This document shows, piece after piece, positions 11,226-22,690 of a DNA stretch of 64,000 bases (position 1 is the stretch's first letter; every line of letters starts with the position of its first letter). Where the stretch lies: NCBI GenBank assembly GCA_039583875.1, contig CM077159.1, forward strand, positions 99,189,707-99,253,706. Direction: 5' to 3'. The translations under genes were made by a program, and so were the position numbers. The notes under the pieces are model-generated. The model had not been told where the DNA came from, searched no databases, and saw only the letters and a list, made by a program, of their open reading frames with translations. Origin of the DNA: Platanthera guangdongensis (Eukaryota > Streptophyta > Magnoliopsida > Asparagales > Orchidaceae).

Positions 11226-14200
11226 CTCCCCCTCAAGTTGGGCGTGTGATGTTAACCATACCCAACTTGTCCACAATATTGCTAAATACGTTCTCACTCA
11301 ATCCTTTGGTGAGAATGTCAGCTAGCTTCCTGTCGGAGGGCACAAAAGGTGTGCATATGATTCATCTCTCAATGTTCTCCTTGATAAAGTGTCGATCCAC
11401 CTCGATGTGTTAGTCTGGTCATCTTGAACAGGGTTGTGCGCAATACTGATGGCGGACTTATTATCACAATACATTCGGATGGGTCCTGCTTCAATAAGAC
11501 CAAGGTCACTCATCACAGATCGAAGTCATAACCCTTCACAGACCCCGTGAGCCATAGCTCTAAATTCTATCTCAGCATTAGATCTTGCCACAACTTGTTG
11601 CTTTTTACTCCTACAAGTAACAAGATTACCCCCAACTAGGGTACAATATCCTAAGATTGATCGCCTATCATCAATAGATCTGACCCAATCAGCGTCAGTA
11701 TACACTTCAATATTTAGACCGGTATTGGGAGCAAACAGGATACCCCTACATGGTGTAGACTTGAGGTACCGGAGAATTCTGTGAGCAGCATCTACATGAC
11801 GAGTTTTAGGAGCATGCATGAACTGGCTAACGACACCCACCGCATAGGAAATATTTGGACGAGTGTGGGACAGGTATATCAATCTCCCCACTAATCTTTG
11901 GTACTCAGAGATATCAACAATTTCCTCTCTATCATCGCGCCCCAATCGGTGGTTTGCTTCAATCGGGGTGTCAGTTGGTATACATCCACTCATCCCCACC
12001 TTCTCAAGGAGATCTAAAGTGTATTTACGTTAGGAGATGAAAATTCCCTGCTTGGATCGAGCAACTTCAATACCCAAGAAATACCTAACTTTACCCAGAT
12101 CTTTGACCTCAAATTCTCCAGCCAATTTCTATTTCAACCTCTGGATTTCTTCGATATCATCCCTTGTTATGACAATATCATCAACATACACAAAAAAGTG
12201 CAGTGAGTTTTCCAATCCTTCGTTTAATAAACAGAGTATGATCGGCATTGCTTTGATGGAAACCAAAAGATAGCATGGCCTTGAGAAACCGCCCAAACCA
12301 CGGTCTTGGAGACTGCTTCAGCCCATATAAAGCCTTTCTCAATCTGCAGACTTTCCCTGCAGCACCTGTAGGAATGAGGCCCGGAGGAATAGACATGTAA
12401 ACCTCCTCATCTAGATCATCGTGGAGGAAGGCATTTTTCACATCAAGTTGCAAGAGCTCCCAGCTTTTGCAAGCAACACAGGATAACAAGACCCTGATAG
12501 TATTCATCTTTGCCACCGGGGTAAACTTCTCCAGATAGTCAATACCAAGGGTTCGCGTATAACCTCTTGCCACCAACCTAGCCTTGCATCTTTCAACAAT
12601 CCCTTGTGAGTTCTGTTTCACAGTGAACACCCATTTACACTCAACTGTCTTCTTTCCATAGGGAAGGGGAACCAAATCCCATGTATGATTTTTCTCAAGA
12701 GCATTCATTTCCTCAACCATCGTCTCACGCCACATAGGAACCTCCAGAGCTTGCTGCCATGATTCAGGTATGGAAGAAACAGCAAGGGAAGAAACAAAGG
12801 CCTTGTAGGTAGTAGAAAGAGAATCATAGGATACATAATGTGATAAAGGATGGCGAGTACAAGACCGGAAACCTTTCCTGGGGGAGATCGGTTGATCAGA
12901 AGGCCCTGAGTCAGGTTCCACTGACTGTCCTGGTAGCATAGTCGGATCTTGCGTGCTCGTCTGCTTTGTACGCCGGGTATAAACCTGCAAGTTCGGAGGA
13001 TGAGGCCCAGGAGGAGGATGTATGTCCACTGGTAGAGGAGGCACGGGAGGAGAGCTCACTTCCACTGGTAGAGGGGGCACGGGAGGAGGACTCACTTCCA
13101 CTAGTAGAGATAGAGGCCCCCCTGAAGTGAGGAATACGGTGGTGGTATGGGCAGAGGAACCGAGGGAAGAGAAATGGGAGTATGCAAGGGAGAGGCATCC
13201 GGGACAGGATAATATGCCACGGATTCACGGAACGTAACGTCCATAGTGACAAATACTTTCTTGGTAGGAGGGTGGAAACATTTATACCTCATTTGTGTTG
13301 GAGAGTAGCCAATGAAGACACATTTTAGTGCCCGAGAATCGAGTTTGGAAGGGCGGGGTGGTGGATATGAACGAAGCAAACACATCCAAACACCCTAATG
13401 GGAAGCCGAGAAGGGGGCACCTGAAGAGTGTCAAGGGGTGTAGCATTCCCAAGGTCATGAGTGGGCATACGATTGATGAGGTATGCCGCAGTAAGAACGG
13501 CATCAACCCGGTAGAATTTTGGAAGATGCATAGTGGACAAAAGACAACGAGCGACTTCCAGGAGATGACGATTCTTCCGCTCAGCCACACCATTTTGTGC
13601 GGGAGAATACGTGCAGGTAGTCTGGTGGAGGATACCACGATCAGAAAGATATTGCTCAAACTGCGAATCGATGTATTCGCGACCATTATCACTACGAAGA
13701 ATTTTAATTTCGGAGTGAAATTGAGTGGAGATCATGCAATGAAACCGTTGAAAAATTGAGAAAACATCATTTTTGTTACGCACCAAATACAACCATGTAG
13801 TACGAGAGAAGCAATCAATAAAAGTAACAAACCACACACATCCAAAAATAGAAGATGTCGGGTAGGGACCCCAAATATCAGTATGAATAACAGCAAAAGG
13901 AATAGAACTTGGCAATGAAACATGCGTAAACGAAGTACGATGATGTTTGTTTAAGCTACATACATCACAGACAAAAGAGTCAAAGACAACAGTAGACATA
14001 GCAGGAAATAACAAATTCATAACAGAAATAGAAGGGTGTCCCAGGCGATAGTGTCAGGAGTACAAAGGATGGGCAGTGCTGGAATGAAGAGCCAGAGGAG
14101 ACGTAGCCTGGCCGGAGTTGAGCACATAGAGTCCATTTACCATGTTACCGGAGTTAATCACCTTCCCCATCGTCAGGTTCTGAAAAACACAAGAAGACGG

Positions 14201-15613
14201 AAGAAATGTCACAGAGCAATGCATGGAGTTAGTTAGATGACTAATAGAAATAAGATTACGAGTAAAATTAGGAACATAGAGGACAGAAGATAAGGTGAGG
14301 GAGGAGCAGGAGATGGAACCCTTGCCGGCAATGGAGGAAAGGGAACCATCGGCAATGCTCACATTATCACGGCCAGAAAGAGGAGTATAGGATATAAAAC
14401 CTGTAGAGGACCCAGTCATATGATCTGTGGCCCCAGAGTCAACAATCCAATGTGTAGAAGGATGAGAAGCAGCAGAGTGAGCACCTGGGAGACTCATGTG
14501 AGCGTAGGAGGAAGAGGCAGAAGGCTCTGTAGAAAGGCCCTGCATCATGCGTCGAAGAGCCAACATTTCACCCGCTGTAAACTGAAGATCCGTAGGTCGT
14601 TCCTGCGTGAGAGCACCAGGAGGGGCCGAGCCATCAGAACTGGAATAACCAGGAGGGGCCGCGGCAGAAGCATCAATAAGATGAGCAGAACGTGAGGCAG
14701 CATGATGACCAGAGGAGCGCCCAGAACCACGACCTCCATGAGGCGGAGCACCCCCTCTGGGGTTAGGAAACCCATGAAGCTGGAAGCAGGTATCCTGAGT
14801 ATGACGGTTCTTGCCACAATAATCACATAGCAGATGATCCTTATCAGAACCCTTCAATCTGGAGTCCCGAGATGGACGAGTACCGGCAGTAGCCGCCAAA
14901 GCTGATCCCTCAGGCATCGGGTCTGGAAGAAGAGTCAGGCGACGATCGTATTCCTGATGCACAATACTGTAGACCTCAGGAAGGGATGGTATCTGCGGTC
15001 GGCCCAAAATCTGAATACTGATCTGATCGAAGTCGTGATGCAGTCCATGAAGAAACCCAAATATACGATTGTGGTCATCCCGGGCCCAACCATTGCCTCA
15101 TTAATAGGGCTCACAAAGGTAAGAGGATCAAAGTGATCACATTCCTGATACAGCTGTGTGAACTCCAAGTAGTATGCAGACGACGGACGGTCACCCTGCT
15201 GAAGTAATGAGATCTTCCGGCGCAATTGAAAAATCTGAGCAGCATTGCCGCGACGAGAGTAGGTAGACTCTGCGCGGCGCCAAACGTCGGCAGCGTTGTC
15301 GAGGAATAGGTAGTTCCTGGCAATGGACTCCTGCATCGAGTTAGTAAGCCAGCACATTACCAAGAAGTTCTCCGACTCCCACTGCGGCCATTCAGAAGAA
15401 TTGATGTCGGGCTCCTTCATTTTGCCAGTGACATAGCCAAAGAGACGCCGGCTTTTGAGCGCCAGAGTGATAGAGCGAGACCACGAGAGATAACTGGAGT
15501 CGTCAAGACGTATGGTAGTGATTTGGGGTATATTATGATCATTAGTGCCACGGAAGAGGACCGTTGGAGTAAAGGCACCGGAAGAGGGAGCAACCCCAGA
15601 AGAGGGAGCGGGA
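11226..15613 (-). pseudogene. Copia gag-pol pseudogene
   Basis: In order on the minus strand: a gag domain (about 15613-15020, beginning with the TNDHNIPQITTIRLDDSSY-type start of the copia gag family); a CCHC zinc knuckle CDYCGKNRHTQDTC near 14820; protease with D-S-G-A at about 14440; integrase (about 14000-13330) with the SDNGREY and QNGVAERKNRHLLE motifs; RT (about 12900-12030) with VKNAFLHDDL; and RNase H (about 11760-11400) with VYTDADW and DNKSAI. Several frameshifts (near 15060, 14050, 13330 and 12180) and stops break it. The YVDD box region near 12180 is damaged. No product is expected. Confidence 0.9.
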
Positions 15614-15615
15614 GA
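11226..15615 (-). mobile_element. Degenerate Ty1/Copia retrotransposon, minus strand, 5' end lost
   Basis: Gag, protease, integrase, RT and RNase H homology run in the Copia order on the minus strand, ending in a PPT and a short 3' LTR. The 5' LTR, leader and gag start codon are absent: gag homology runs up to about 15613 without an ATG and then meets a Copia fragment in the opposite orientation. The element is dead. Confidence 0.9.
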
Positions 15616-16312
15616 TTCAGCCTCTGGTCTTGTTGTTCTTGCGGTTTATGTTGATGACATTCTTCTTACTGGCGATGACCAGGATGGGATATTGATGACC
15701 AAGAAACACCTTCGTCAACATCTGGTCACAAAGGATATGGGCTCCCCGAAATACTTTCTGGGCATTGAAATCTCTAGAAAGCCCAACTCCATGGTCCTTT
15801 CACAACGGAAGTATGCTCTTGATCTTTTAAAGGAGGCAGGACTGACTGGTGCTAAACCTGCACGTTGTCCTATGGCTGTTGGAGAAGACAAAACTTGGAC
15901 AGATGACTCACCTCTTCTCTCCGATCCTACGAGATACCGGCATCTGGTGGGCAAGCTCATATATCTCACGGTAACCAGACCCGACATCTCTTATGCTGTT
16001 GGCAAGGTGAGCCAGTTCATGCAAGCTCCGAGGGAGTGTCATCTACAATCTGCTCTGAGGATATTAGAATATATTAAAGCTGCTCCAGGGAAAGGACTCT
16101 TATTTCAGAACAATGGTCACCTTAGGGTTGAAGCGTACTCTGATTCAAGCTATGCGGATGACAAAGGGGACCGCAAATCGACTTCAGGTTTCTGCACATT
16201 TGTTGGAGGCAATCTTGTGAGTTGGAAGAGCAAGAAACAGTCTGTCGTTTCCAGGTCCAGTGCAGAGGCGGAATATCGCAGCATGGCATCGACTACATGT
16301 GAGTTGAAGTGA
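15616..16312 (+). pseudogene. Plus-strand Copia RT/RNase H fragment
   Basis: The frame opens directly at the RT catalytic segment (VLAVYVDDILLTGD, including YVDD) and continues through the connection region (LVGKLIYLTVTRPDISYAV) into RNase H (VEAYSDSSYADDKGDRKST, SSAEAEYRSM). It ends in a stop just after CELK, before the rest of RNase H. The codons from 15545 to about 15615 in the same frame are antisense of the neighbouring gag gene and not part of it. It is a truncated piece of a different Copia element, oriented opposite to its neighbour. Confidence 0.85.
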
Positions 16313-16535
16313 CTGCGGTTTTGGAAACCGAGAGATTGACTGAGAAGGGAGAACGAGTAGAGTTTTGCGTGAGGCACGGGAGGAGAAGATTAAGGCACGA
16401 CTAAATCCTTATGTCAACCGGATACGGGAGAAATTAAACGTGCGGGAGAAACAAGTTGCGTAAACCGCTTATGGGCCCAACCAGCACCTCTTTAGAAATG
16501 AAGAGATTTCATCAAATATTACAAAATTGCCATTA

Positions 16536-16577
16536 GCTAATGTTAGATTATACTTTATGTTTTATGTTTTTAATTAT
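16536..16577 (+). repeat. Inverted 37-bp Copia LTR start with candidate TSD
   Basis: TGTTAGATTATACTTTATG and the following bases to 16577 match the first 37 bp of the LTR at 11225-11113, but on the plus strand. It is preceded by GCTAA (16536-16540), the reverse complement of the TTAGC beside the other LTR. After 37 bp the similarity stops. See the findings for an inversion model. Confidence 0.6.
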
Positions 16578-17061
16578 AGTGCACAGATTTATGATTTTCG
16601 TTAGGGTCCGTTCGTTTTGCAGGAAATGGAATTGAGAAATTGGATTTCATCAATTCCAATAACTGCAGGAATTATGATTTTGGTGAATTCCAATTATGTT
16701 GTTCGGTTGCAGGAAGGTTTTGAGCTGCAGGAATAAGAATTGGCCAATTTTGGTGTTCAGATGCCGGATGGAATTCATCCACATGAATTGCATGAAATCA
16801 AAAAATTTGTTAAGAAGTATAAAAACTTCAGGTATAACACAAATTTTAAAACATAGAAGTTAAAAAACTACTTCAAAGAAACATAAACAAAATAACAATC
16901 ATAACTTACAGTCAAACAAAAACACGACATGAAATGTTTAGTATATTGCATGAAACTAAGAACATAAATCCAAAAGTTAATAATATATGACAGTCCACTA
17001 AACATTGAAAGTAGAAATACAGCAACAAACTGCGAACAAACAAAAACATGACATCATGTGC

Positions 17062-17955
17062 TCATAAGTCATAGAACTGCAAGTGAAGCAACGTCGTCCT
17101 CATGTAATTTGGTAGTGTCATGAACGTATCAAACTTCAGTTGACTGGCACCTAGAAGATCCATGGCATTCGCTAATTCGAGATTCTGCAGATCCAGTAGT
17201 TGAGCAAGTGCTTCATAAATTTGAATTGTATTTACCCTCGGAGCTTCACTGCTTCTTGTGATTGTGGCCGCTGCGTGGTCCATACTGTCTTCCATTCTAT
17301 TGATTGCATTTGCGATTGTGTCACCAGGAGTTTGCTTCCTCTTTCTCTGCCTACTGCTCCCTCCTGATGAAGACTATGTCGCGCAGTTGCTTTCTTCACC
17401 CATTGACTCCTCATTCAACTCAATGACTGGCTCATTTGTCGTCCGCGCAAATGCACTGGTTGCCTTGTCATTACAGCACAATATGACTAAGTTTCCCCAA
17501 TTAATGATCACCTTATCTATGTCGTGCTTCACAGTAGGATGAGTCTGCACAACATGATTAAACAACATGAATAAAAATGGCAAAATAATTAAAACAAAGT
17601 TATAGAATGCGATAAATGAATATACCCTGAGATAATTGGTCTAAACATCTTCATTGTCGATTTTCACGGTATTTTGTTCCCAATCCCATTCGAAGCCACT
17701 TGTGTCTAACATTACGGATACCTTCTTATAATATTTATTTCATGTCTTCAGTCCGGTTATGATCTTCTCCTTTGTGAAGTCCAGATTATGTAAATCTTTC
17801 ATGGCCTTGATTGTTGTTGTGAAGGTCACTGCTTTTCATCCATTCGGCGTTTTGTGACATTTACCGTGCTCCTCAAGTAAAGCACTGGAAATAGTACGAT
17901 TCATATCATTTATCCAATGAACATAAGATTTCTCTTTCCATGCCCCGCTTTCCAT
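17062..17955 (-). pseudogene. Myb/SANT-like DNA-binding protein of the Harbinger element
   Basis: The minus-strand frame begins MESGAWKEKSYVHWINDM at 17955, a Myb/trihelix-like domain of the type found next to PIF/Harbinger transposases. It continues with the usual helix residues (LDFTKEKIITGLKT, then a WDWE block), a serine- and lysine-rich middle (GGSSRQRKRKQ) and a helical C-terminus ending at 17062. In the family this protein binds the transposon ends and helps the transposase into the nucleus. Here in-frame stops occur near 17840, 17735, 17640 and 17375, so no full protein can be made. Some could lie in introns, but the first two sit inside the DNA-binding domain. Confidence 0.8.
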
Positions 17956-18159
17956 TTTTTAATCTTTGCAGGTATATGCATCACATTAACATCAAATATT
18001 AAGCAAATATATGTATCAAAATAACATCAGCTTTTAAACAACTAACATATACAATTGTGCCCAAAAAATTATAATCAATTCATGCATGACTTACAGAAAT
18101 TTCTATACAAGCATGCATATTAAAACATGATTAAACAACATATATATTTATAATATCCA

Positions 18160-19503
18160 CTAAATCCCAGTACGGGTTTGATATTCAATAAACATTTTCA
18201 TAGCTAAGTTATCTCTAAATTGAGTCCAATCATTTGACGATTGAATTGGATTAATGTTATCAATATCATCATATTCATAGATTTTTTCTTCTTTTGACGC
18301 TTCAACAGCTATTAAGTCTGCATCGACCTCGGCAAGCATTTGTGAATCAGTAGCCAGCCTTTTAACGACAAGGAAATTATGTAAGATGCAACATGCATTT
18401 ATTATTTACACTTGTATTAAAATTTCATATTAAGATCCTAAACCAAATACAGTGTGAAATCTAAATTCACATTTTCGCACCTGAACCTCTATATAAAATA
18501 AAGATGGTTCTCGTAGTATTGCTCAACGTTTCTTCAACAACTCAAATGTTCTCTCTATTACATTTCGTTTTCTAGCATGACGTGAATTGAATAACTCCTT
18601 ATAATTAGAAGGGTTGTTTCCTTGTGTTGACCACTCCTGTAAATGATAACGCGTTGATCGATACGGTGCAAGGAAACCTGGACCATTGGTGTAACCAGCA
18701 TCCACTAGGTAGTACTTACCTAGCGCACCAATATATTAATTTTTCTAATTAATGAATGAAATGTTTTAAAAACAAATAATTGAATATTAATGACTTACCA
18801 GTTGGTACTTCAAAACGATCTGTTCTTTCTAGCGCATCCCGTAAGACTCTTGAATCTGAAGCTGATCCTTCCCAACCAGATAAAACATATAGAAATTTCA
18901 TCTGATTGTCACAAACACCTAAGACATTCGTCGTTTTGCTTGCTTCCGATTTATATATTTGTCATGGCTTTTTGTGGGCACAGCCACATGAATATGTGTA
19001 CAATCTAATGCACCAATGCAGTCTTCGAATCATATTCATCTACATTCCGACCTTGACTCTGGAAATTTGATGTAGTCTCTATTTAACTGTAGCACAGCTC
19101 TAAGCACTATGTTGAAGTGTCTGCTAATAGTATCTATGGACCGAAGATACGTATATCTAATATCGCGAAACTTCCTGTTGTGTGATACAGTGTATAGAAA
19201 TAGTGCAACAGATTTCTTCACCGACACGTGATTAGTTTTGTGGACAAGACCTCTAGATGATAAAATGTGGCATAGTTCACCGAATGGTTGTCTACCCATA
19301 CACAAAACACTGAAGCAGTTGACCTCTGGACCCTCATATATGCGTTTTAGCAATGAGGAACGCAGTACAGTATTCATATCACGGTCTACGGGTTCCAGAG
19401 GAATATATTCTAACGCTGCCCATGCACCAGCAAGTGCTGTGAGATGCCTGCATTTCATAATATATTTTTTTATTAATTTCTCTCGCAACTCCGCTATATT
19501 CAT
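18160..19503 (-). pseudogene. PIF/Harbinger transposase (DDE_Tnp_4 type)
   Basis: The frame starts MNIAELREKLIKKYI at 19503 and covers the N-terminal domain (GRQPFGELCHILSSRGL, VSVKKSVALFLYTVSHN) to 19036. The catalytic region follows: first D in GALDCTH (canonical DGTH, here Gly to Cys), second D in [13 protein letters not shown], then E in NVIERTFELLKKR near 18530. A 79-bp intron with GTAAG/TAG borders fits at 18720-18798, and a second intron-like insertion lies near 18425-18475. The C-terminus (WTQFRDNLAMKMF) ends at the stop codon at 18160-18162. A frameshift between the first two catalytic Asp residues (near 18930), a stop after residue PESRSECR at 19036 and a stop after LLKKR inactivate it. 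Confidence 0.88.
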
Positions 19504-20068
19504 CTAACATATGACAATGAAATTAAAATTGTCACAAATAATTTTCTATTACAAATAAATGATATAATGTACAACGTGCATGAGACATGGCATTATGTAG
19601 ATTAGATTTAAATTTACATATATTTAAATTTACACACTCCGAATTATATTTGAAGGAAATAATTCGTTTACATGGTTCTTCCGCAAAAGTGGAAAATTAA
19701 AATATATTACAAAATAATTTAATTAAATTATTCCATTTGTTTTTTAGTTTTTGAATGTTTAGGTTTTGTTCCAAAATCAGCCTAGTAATTGATCAAATAA
19801 ATTGTTTACATTTTGTTTCCAAATCAACATCTTTTTCATATAGAAAATCATGTAAAAGACATACCTAAAACATGTACCTATAATAGAGGAACAGTGTTCA
19901 TAAGTCATTTATGGAGAACATTGAAGAAAAAATTAAAAATGACATACATGCTCAAACACTAGGCTGATTTCCATTAAATGCACAGAAAAGTGGGTCTTTT
20001 CCCTGCAAATTTATCCTGGAGGCCTGGACATGTTTTAAAACATTTAATTAAAAAAACTGTCATTGGCC

Positions 20069-20168
20069 TGCGACAAAGTTGCAGAGACAATGTGATGCGA
20101 CAAAGTTGCAGAGACAATGTGATGCGACAAAGTTGCAGAGACAATGTGATGCGACAAAGTTGCAGAGA
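20069..20168. repeat. 27-bp tandem repeat inside the Harbinger element
   Basis: The unit GCGACAAAGTTGCAGAGACA followed by ATGTGAT occurs about 3.7 times, essentially identical. It lies in the non-coding part between the transposase and the right TIR, a common place for subterminal repeats that bind transposase. Confidence 0.9.
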
Positions 20169-20429
20169 TTAAAAAGAACCGCCATTGGGGCGTCAAAGTT
20201 GCAGACATTGGATACCACCATTGACATGTTTTAATTAAAAATAGTTTCCAAATATTAACTCTATTATATTTTAATTAAAAGTGGGTCTTTTCCCTGCATT
20301 GACTTTTCTGCGCACATTTAAAAATTACAGGGAGAAAGCTGATGGGCAGAGAAGAGCGGTGATAACTTTTCTGCAGCTACTTTTTATGCACTGAGAGAAA
20401 TGGAGGAAAAATTGCACGGAGAAAACTTA

Positions 20430-20720
20430 CCCTGGACGGCAGAGAAGGGTTGTTTCCCGGACAGCAGAGAAGGGGCGTTTCCGGGACCGCGGAGAAGGGG
20501 CGTTTCCCAGATGGCAGAGAAGGGGCGGCGAGAGTAATACAGAGATAAGGCGGAGAACTCCAACCTCTGCGCGAGGAAGAGAAACAGGCGGAGAAAAAGG
20601 AAAGTGGGAAAACCAACAGGCGGAGAAACGGGAAAGTGGGAAAATCAATCGGAGAGTAACACAGAGATAAGGCGGAGAACTCCAACCTCTGCGCGAGGAA
20701 GAGAAACAGGCGGAGAAGGT
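20430..20720. repeat. GC-rich subterminal repeats of the Harbinger element
   Basis: Several copies of a GGCAGAGAAGGGGCGTTTCC-like unit (20437-20530) are followed by a roughly 63-bp block (AGATAAGGCGGAGAACTCCA...) present at about 20531-20594 and again at about 20653-20716. The short frames here are artefacts of the repeats. Confidence 0.8.
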
Positions 20721-20944
20721 GCGGTGGGTGAAAGTTGCGGAGAACTTCGTGTGTTGCGCGTGGAAGGAAAGTGGGAAAACCAGGGGAATGGGACAAGAAT
20801 TGCGGAAAGCTTAAAATGGAAACTTGCATTTTTGGTGAAAACCAAAACCCGGGTTATTCCCCTCTAACCGAACACTTGTAATTGATTTATTAATGGCCAA
20901 AACAAATTCTGAAAACCTTTTCCCTCCATCCGAACGGACCCTTA

Positions 20945-22200
20945 GAGATTTTTTAATCCAGTAATCATCCAGATAGTATATGCAGAATATCAACATTTTC
21001 AAAAATTCTCAAGTAATTAAACCACCAAAATTAGTGCATTTTACGGAGCTACTATACGCGTATAGATTTGTGAACGTGAAATACTAAATATAGGAATATG
21101 ATTTCTAGTCGATTAAATCAATATATTATGAACTGGCCTAATCACGCACAAATGCTCTCAAGCAGTGTAGCACTCGATAGAAGATGTTTAATAGGCACGG
21201 TTGAGACCTCCTCCCGTGTTTGATAGAGACGCACTATCTTTCTCATGGGTCATAGTGTACCTTATGAGTCTCAGTGTTTGGAAGATGTTACCCCGCGTTA
21301 AAATATTAGTAGATTCGAGTCTGTGTCCGTGTGACACTAGAACACCTGAGTTCGTTAGTAGGACTCGGATCGTTAGACTAGAATTGCGCGATAAAAGCTA
21401 CATTGCCTAGTGTTTTAAAGAAAGACAACCATAAGTTATTTAGAACTCAAGTATAAACCAAAACTTAGAAAATCTTACTCAACCAAATTTTCAAAACTTG
21501 AGTATTTGTGATTAACTTGATTAGCTAGAACAGATATTTATCTTGCTAATTTTATTTTAGAAAAACATGCACAGTACACTAGTATACAGTTTTTTCTATA
21601 GCACAATAGTATTTTCAAAGCATGCATACTTTTTTTCCTAAAACAATTTTAGTGTCACTAGGAAGAATAGTTTTTCTTACTCTCCCTTTAAGCTAACTCA
21701 TGTTTGGGCATGTTTTTACAGGGGACCCGGGTGGAAAACTGCGCCTAGGATGAGCGTGATTATGGAGTCGCTCCTATAGTTTGTTTCCTTTCAGTTGTTT
21801 TACTTTTAGTATCACATTGTTTAGTTTGGGATACATGTAATATTAATGTTTAATAATTTGTATATGTACCAGAGTTTGTGTAATTTTTCAGATATTCAGT
21901 GTTTTGGTTTTTTTCTATCTAGTGGCTCTGTGAATTCATCTTGTTGAAGTACACTTTTACCATTAGTTTCATATGCAACTTCCATTGTAAGCTTACATTT
22001 CAGTTCTTTTCATTTTTGTCTGCTATGTACTAGTTTTAATATTGTACACTTTTACCCTTAGTTTCATATGCAACTTTCGTTGTAACCTTACATTTCAGTT
22101 CTTTTCATTTATGTCTGCTATGTACTAGTTTTAGTTGACTTCTTATCGATGGACCCGGCCGGACGGCTGATGGGTTGTTAAACTAGGTTGGGGTGTTACA
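20945..22200 (+). mobile_element. Gypsy LTR, copy D' (plus), 5' end unresolved
   Basis: It shares blocks with the minus LTR at 10104-11082 and ends GGGGTGTTACA at 22200, directly followed by a PBS. The expected TGTAAC start is not visible; the Harbinger element appears to have inserted near it, so the 5' end may lie just left of 16601. It is a 5' LTR because the PBS and a gag stub follow. Confidence 0.6.
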
Positions 22201-22202
22201 AA

Positions 22203-22215
22203 TTGGTATCAGAAC
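22203..22215 (+). other. Primer binding site (initiator tRNA-Met type)
   Basis: TTGGTATCAGAAC lies two bases after the LTR end and matches the plant consensus TGGTATCAGAGC with a mismatch. It marks the start of minus-strand DNA synthesis of this Gypsy element. Confidence 0.75.
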
Positions 22216-22406
22216 AGGTTTAGGATCTCATGACCCAGAAAATTCACAGAGCCATATGATTTCATTTCAATCACTCATTCGACGATAGTGTCGTCGAGTT
22301 TTATTTAATTCTCAGTTGTGCATGAGTTTAAGTTTGCCCTTCTTAGTAGATCCTTTATTGTATTTTTTTCTCAGGAATAAATATTTCATTTCCTCACATG
22401 TTATAG

Positions 22407-22690
22407 GTACCGCGTACTAGTGAGGTCGACGAGCCTTCTCGCCAGAATACTACACCTGAGATAGTCATGGATGATAATAGTGTCCCAGCAGTGCCTCCAG
22501 TACCCGCGGCACTAGCAACTCCAGCGGTGCCAGAACCGACAGATTTGGCAACCATCGTCGCCAGGGCGGTAGCCCTAGCCCTATTGGAATTCAAAAATGC
22601 ACTGCCAGCAGAAGGTCCAGCAGCAGCTTCAGTACCAGTGGTTGGAGACTTAGGAATGGAGATACTCTCGAAGTATGGGTACACAGTTAG
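22407..22690 (+). pseudogene. Gypsy gag N-terminal stub
   Basis: After the LTR and PBS, a frame rich in Pro/Ala/Val (from MDDNSVPAVPPVPAALATPA at 22467) contains a segment like the N-terminal leader of chromoviral gag (TDLATIVARAVALALLEFKN). Gag homology ends at about 22690, where unrelated sequence begins. The frame stays open to 22898, but its C-terminal part belongs to the next element. Rearrangement or deletion removed the rest of gag-pol. Confidence 0.5.

Larger units (their letters stand above)
16604..20941 (-). mobile_element. PIF/Harbinger DNA transposon, full length
   Basis: The ends read GGGTCCGTTCG and, inverted, CGAACGGACCC, flanked by TTA on both sides (16601-16603 and 20942-20944), the three-base target duplication of this superfamily. 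Inside, in the same orientation, lie a Harbinger-type DDE transposase and a Myb/SANT-like protein, the two genes autonomous elements carry. Both are broken, so the copy is non-autonomous now. The right third holds GC-rich tandem repeats. Confidence 0.92.

Noticed and set aside
15545..15615. N-terminal 24 codons of the plus-strand RT frame as part of a protein
   Set aside because: They are the antisense of the neighbouring Copia gag and join the RT frame only because of the rearrangement.
20377..20867. Long frames on both strands near the Harbinger right end
   Set aside because: GC-rich subterminal repeats give open frames by composition. No domain is present and the transposase and Myb genes lie elsewhere in the element.
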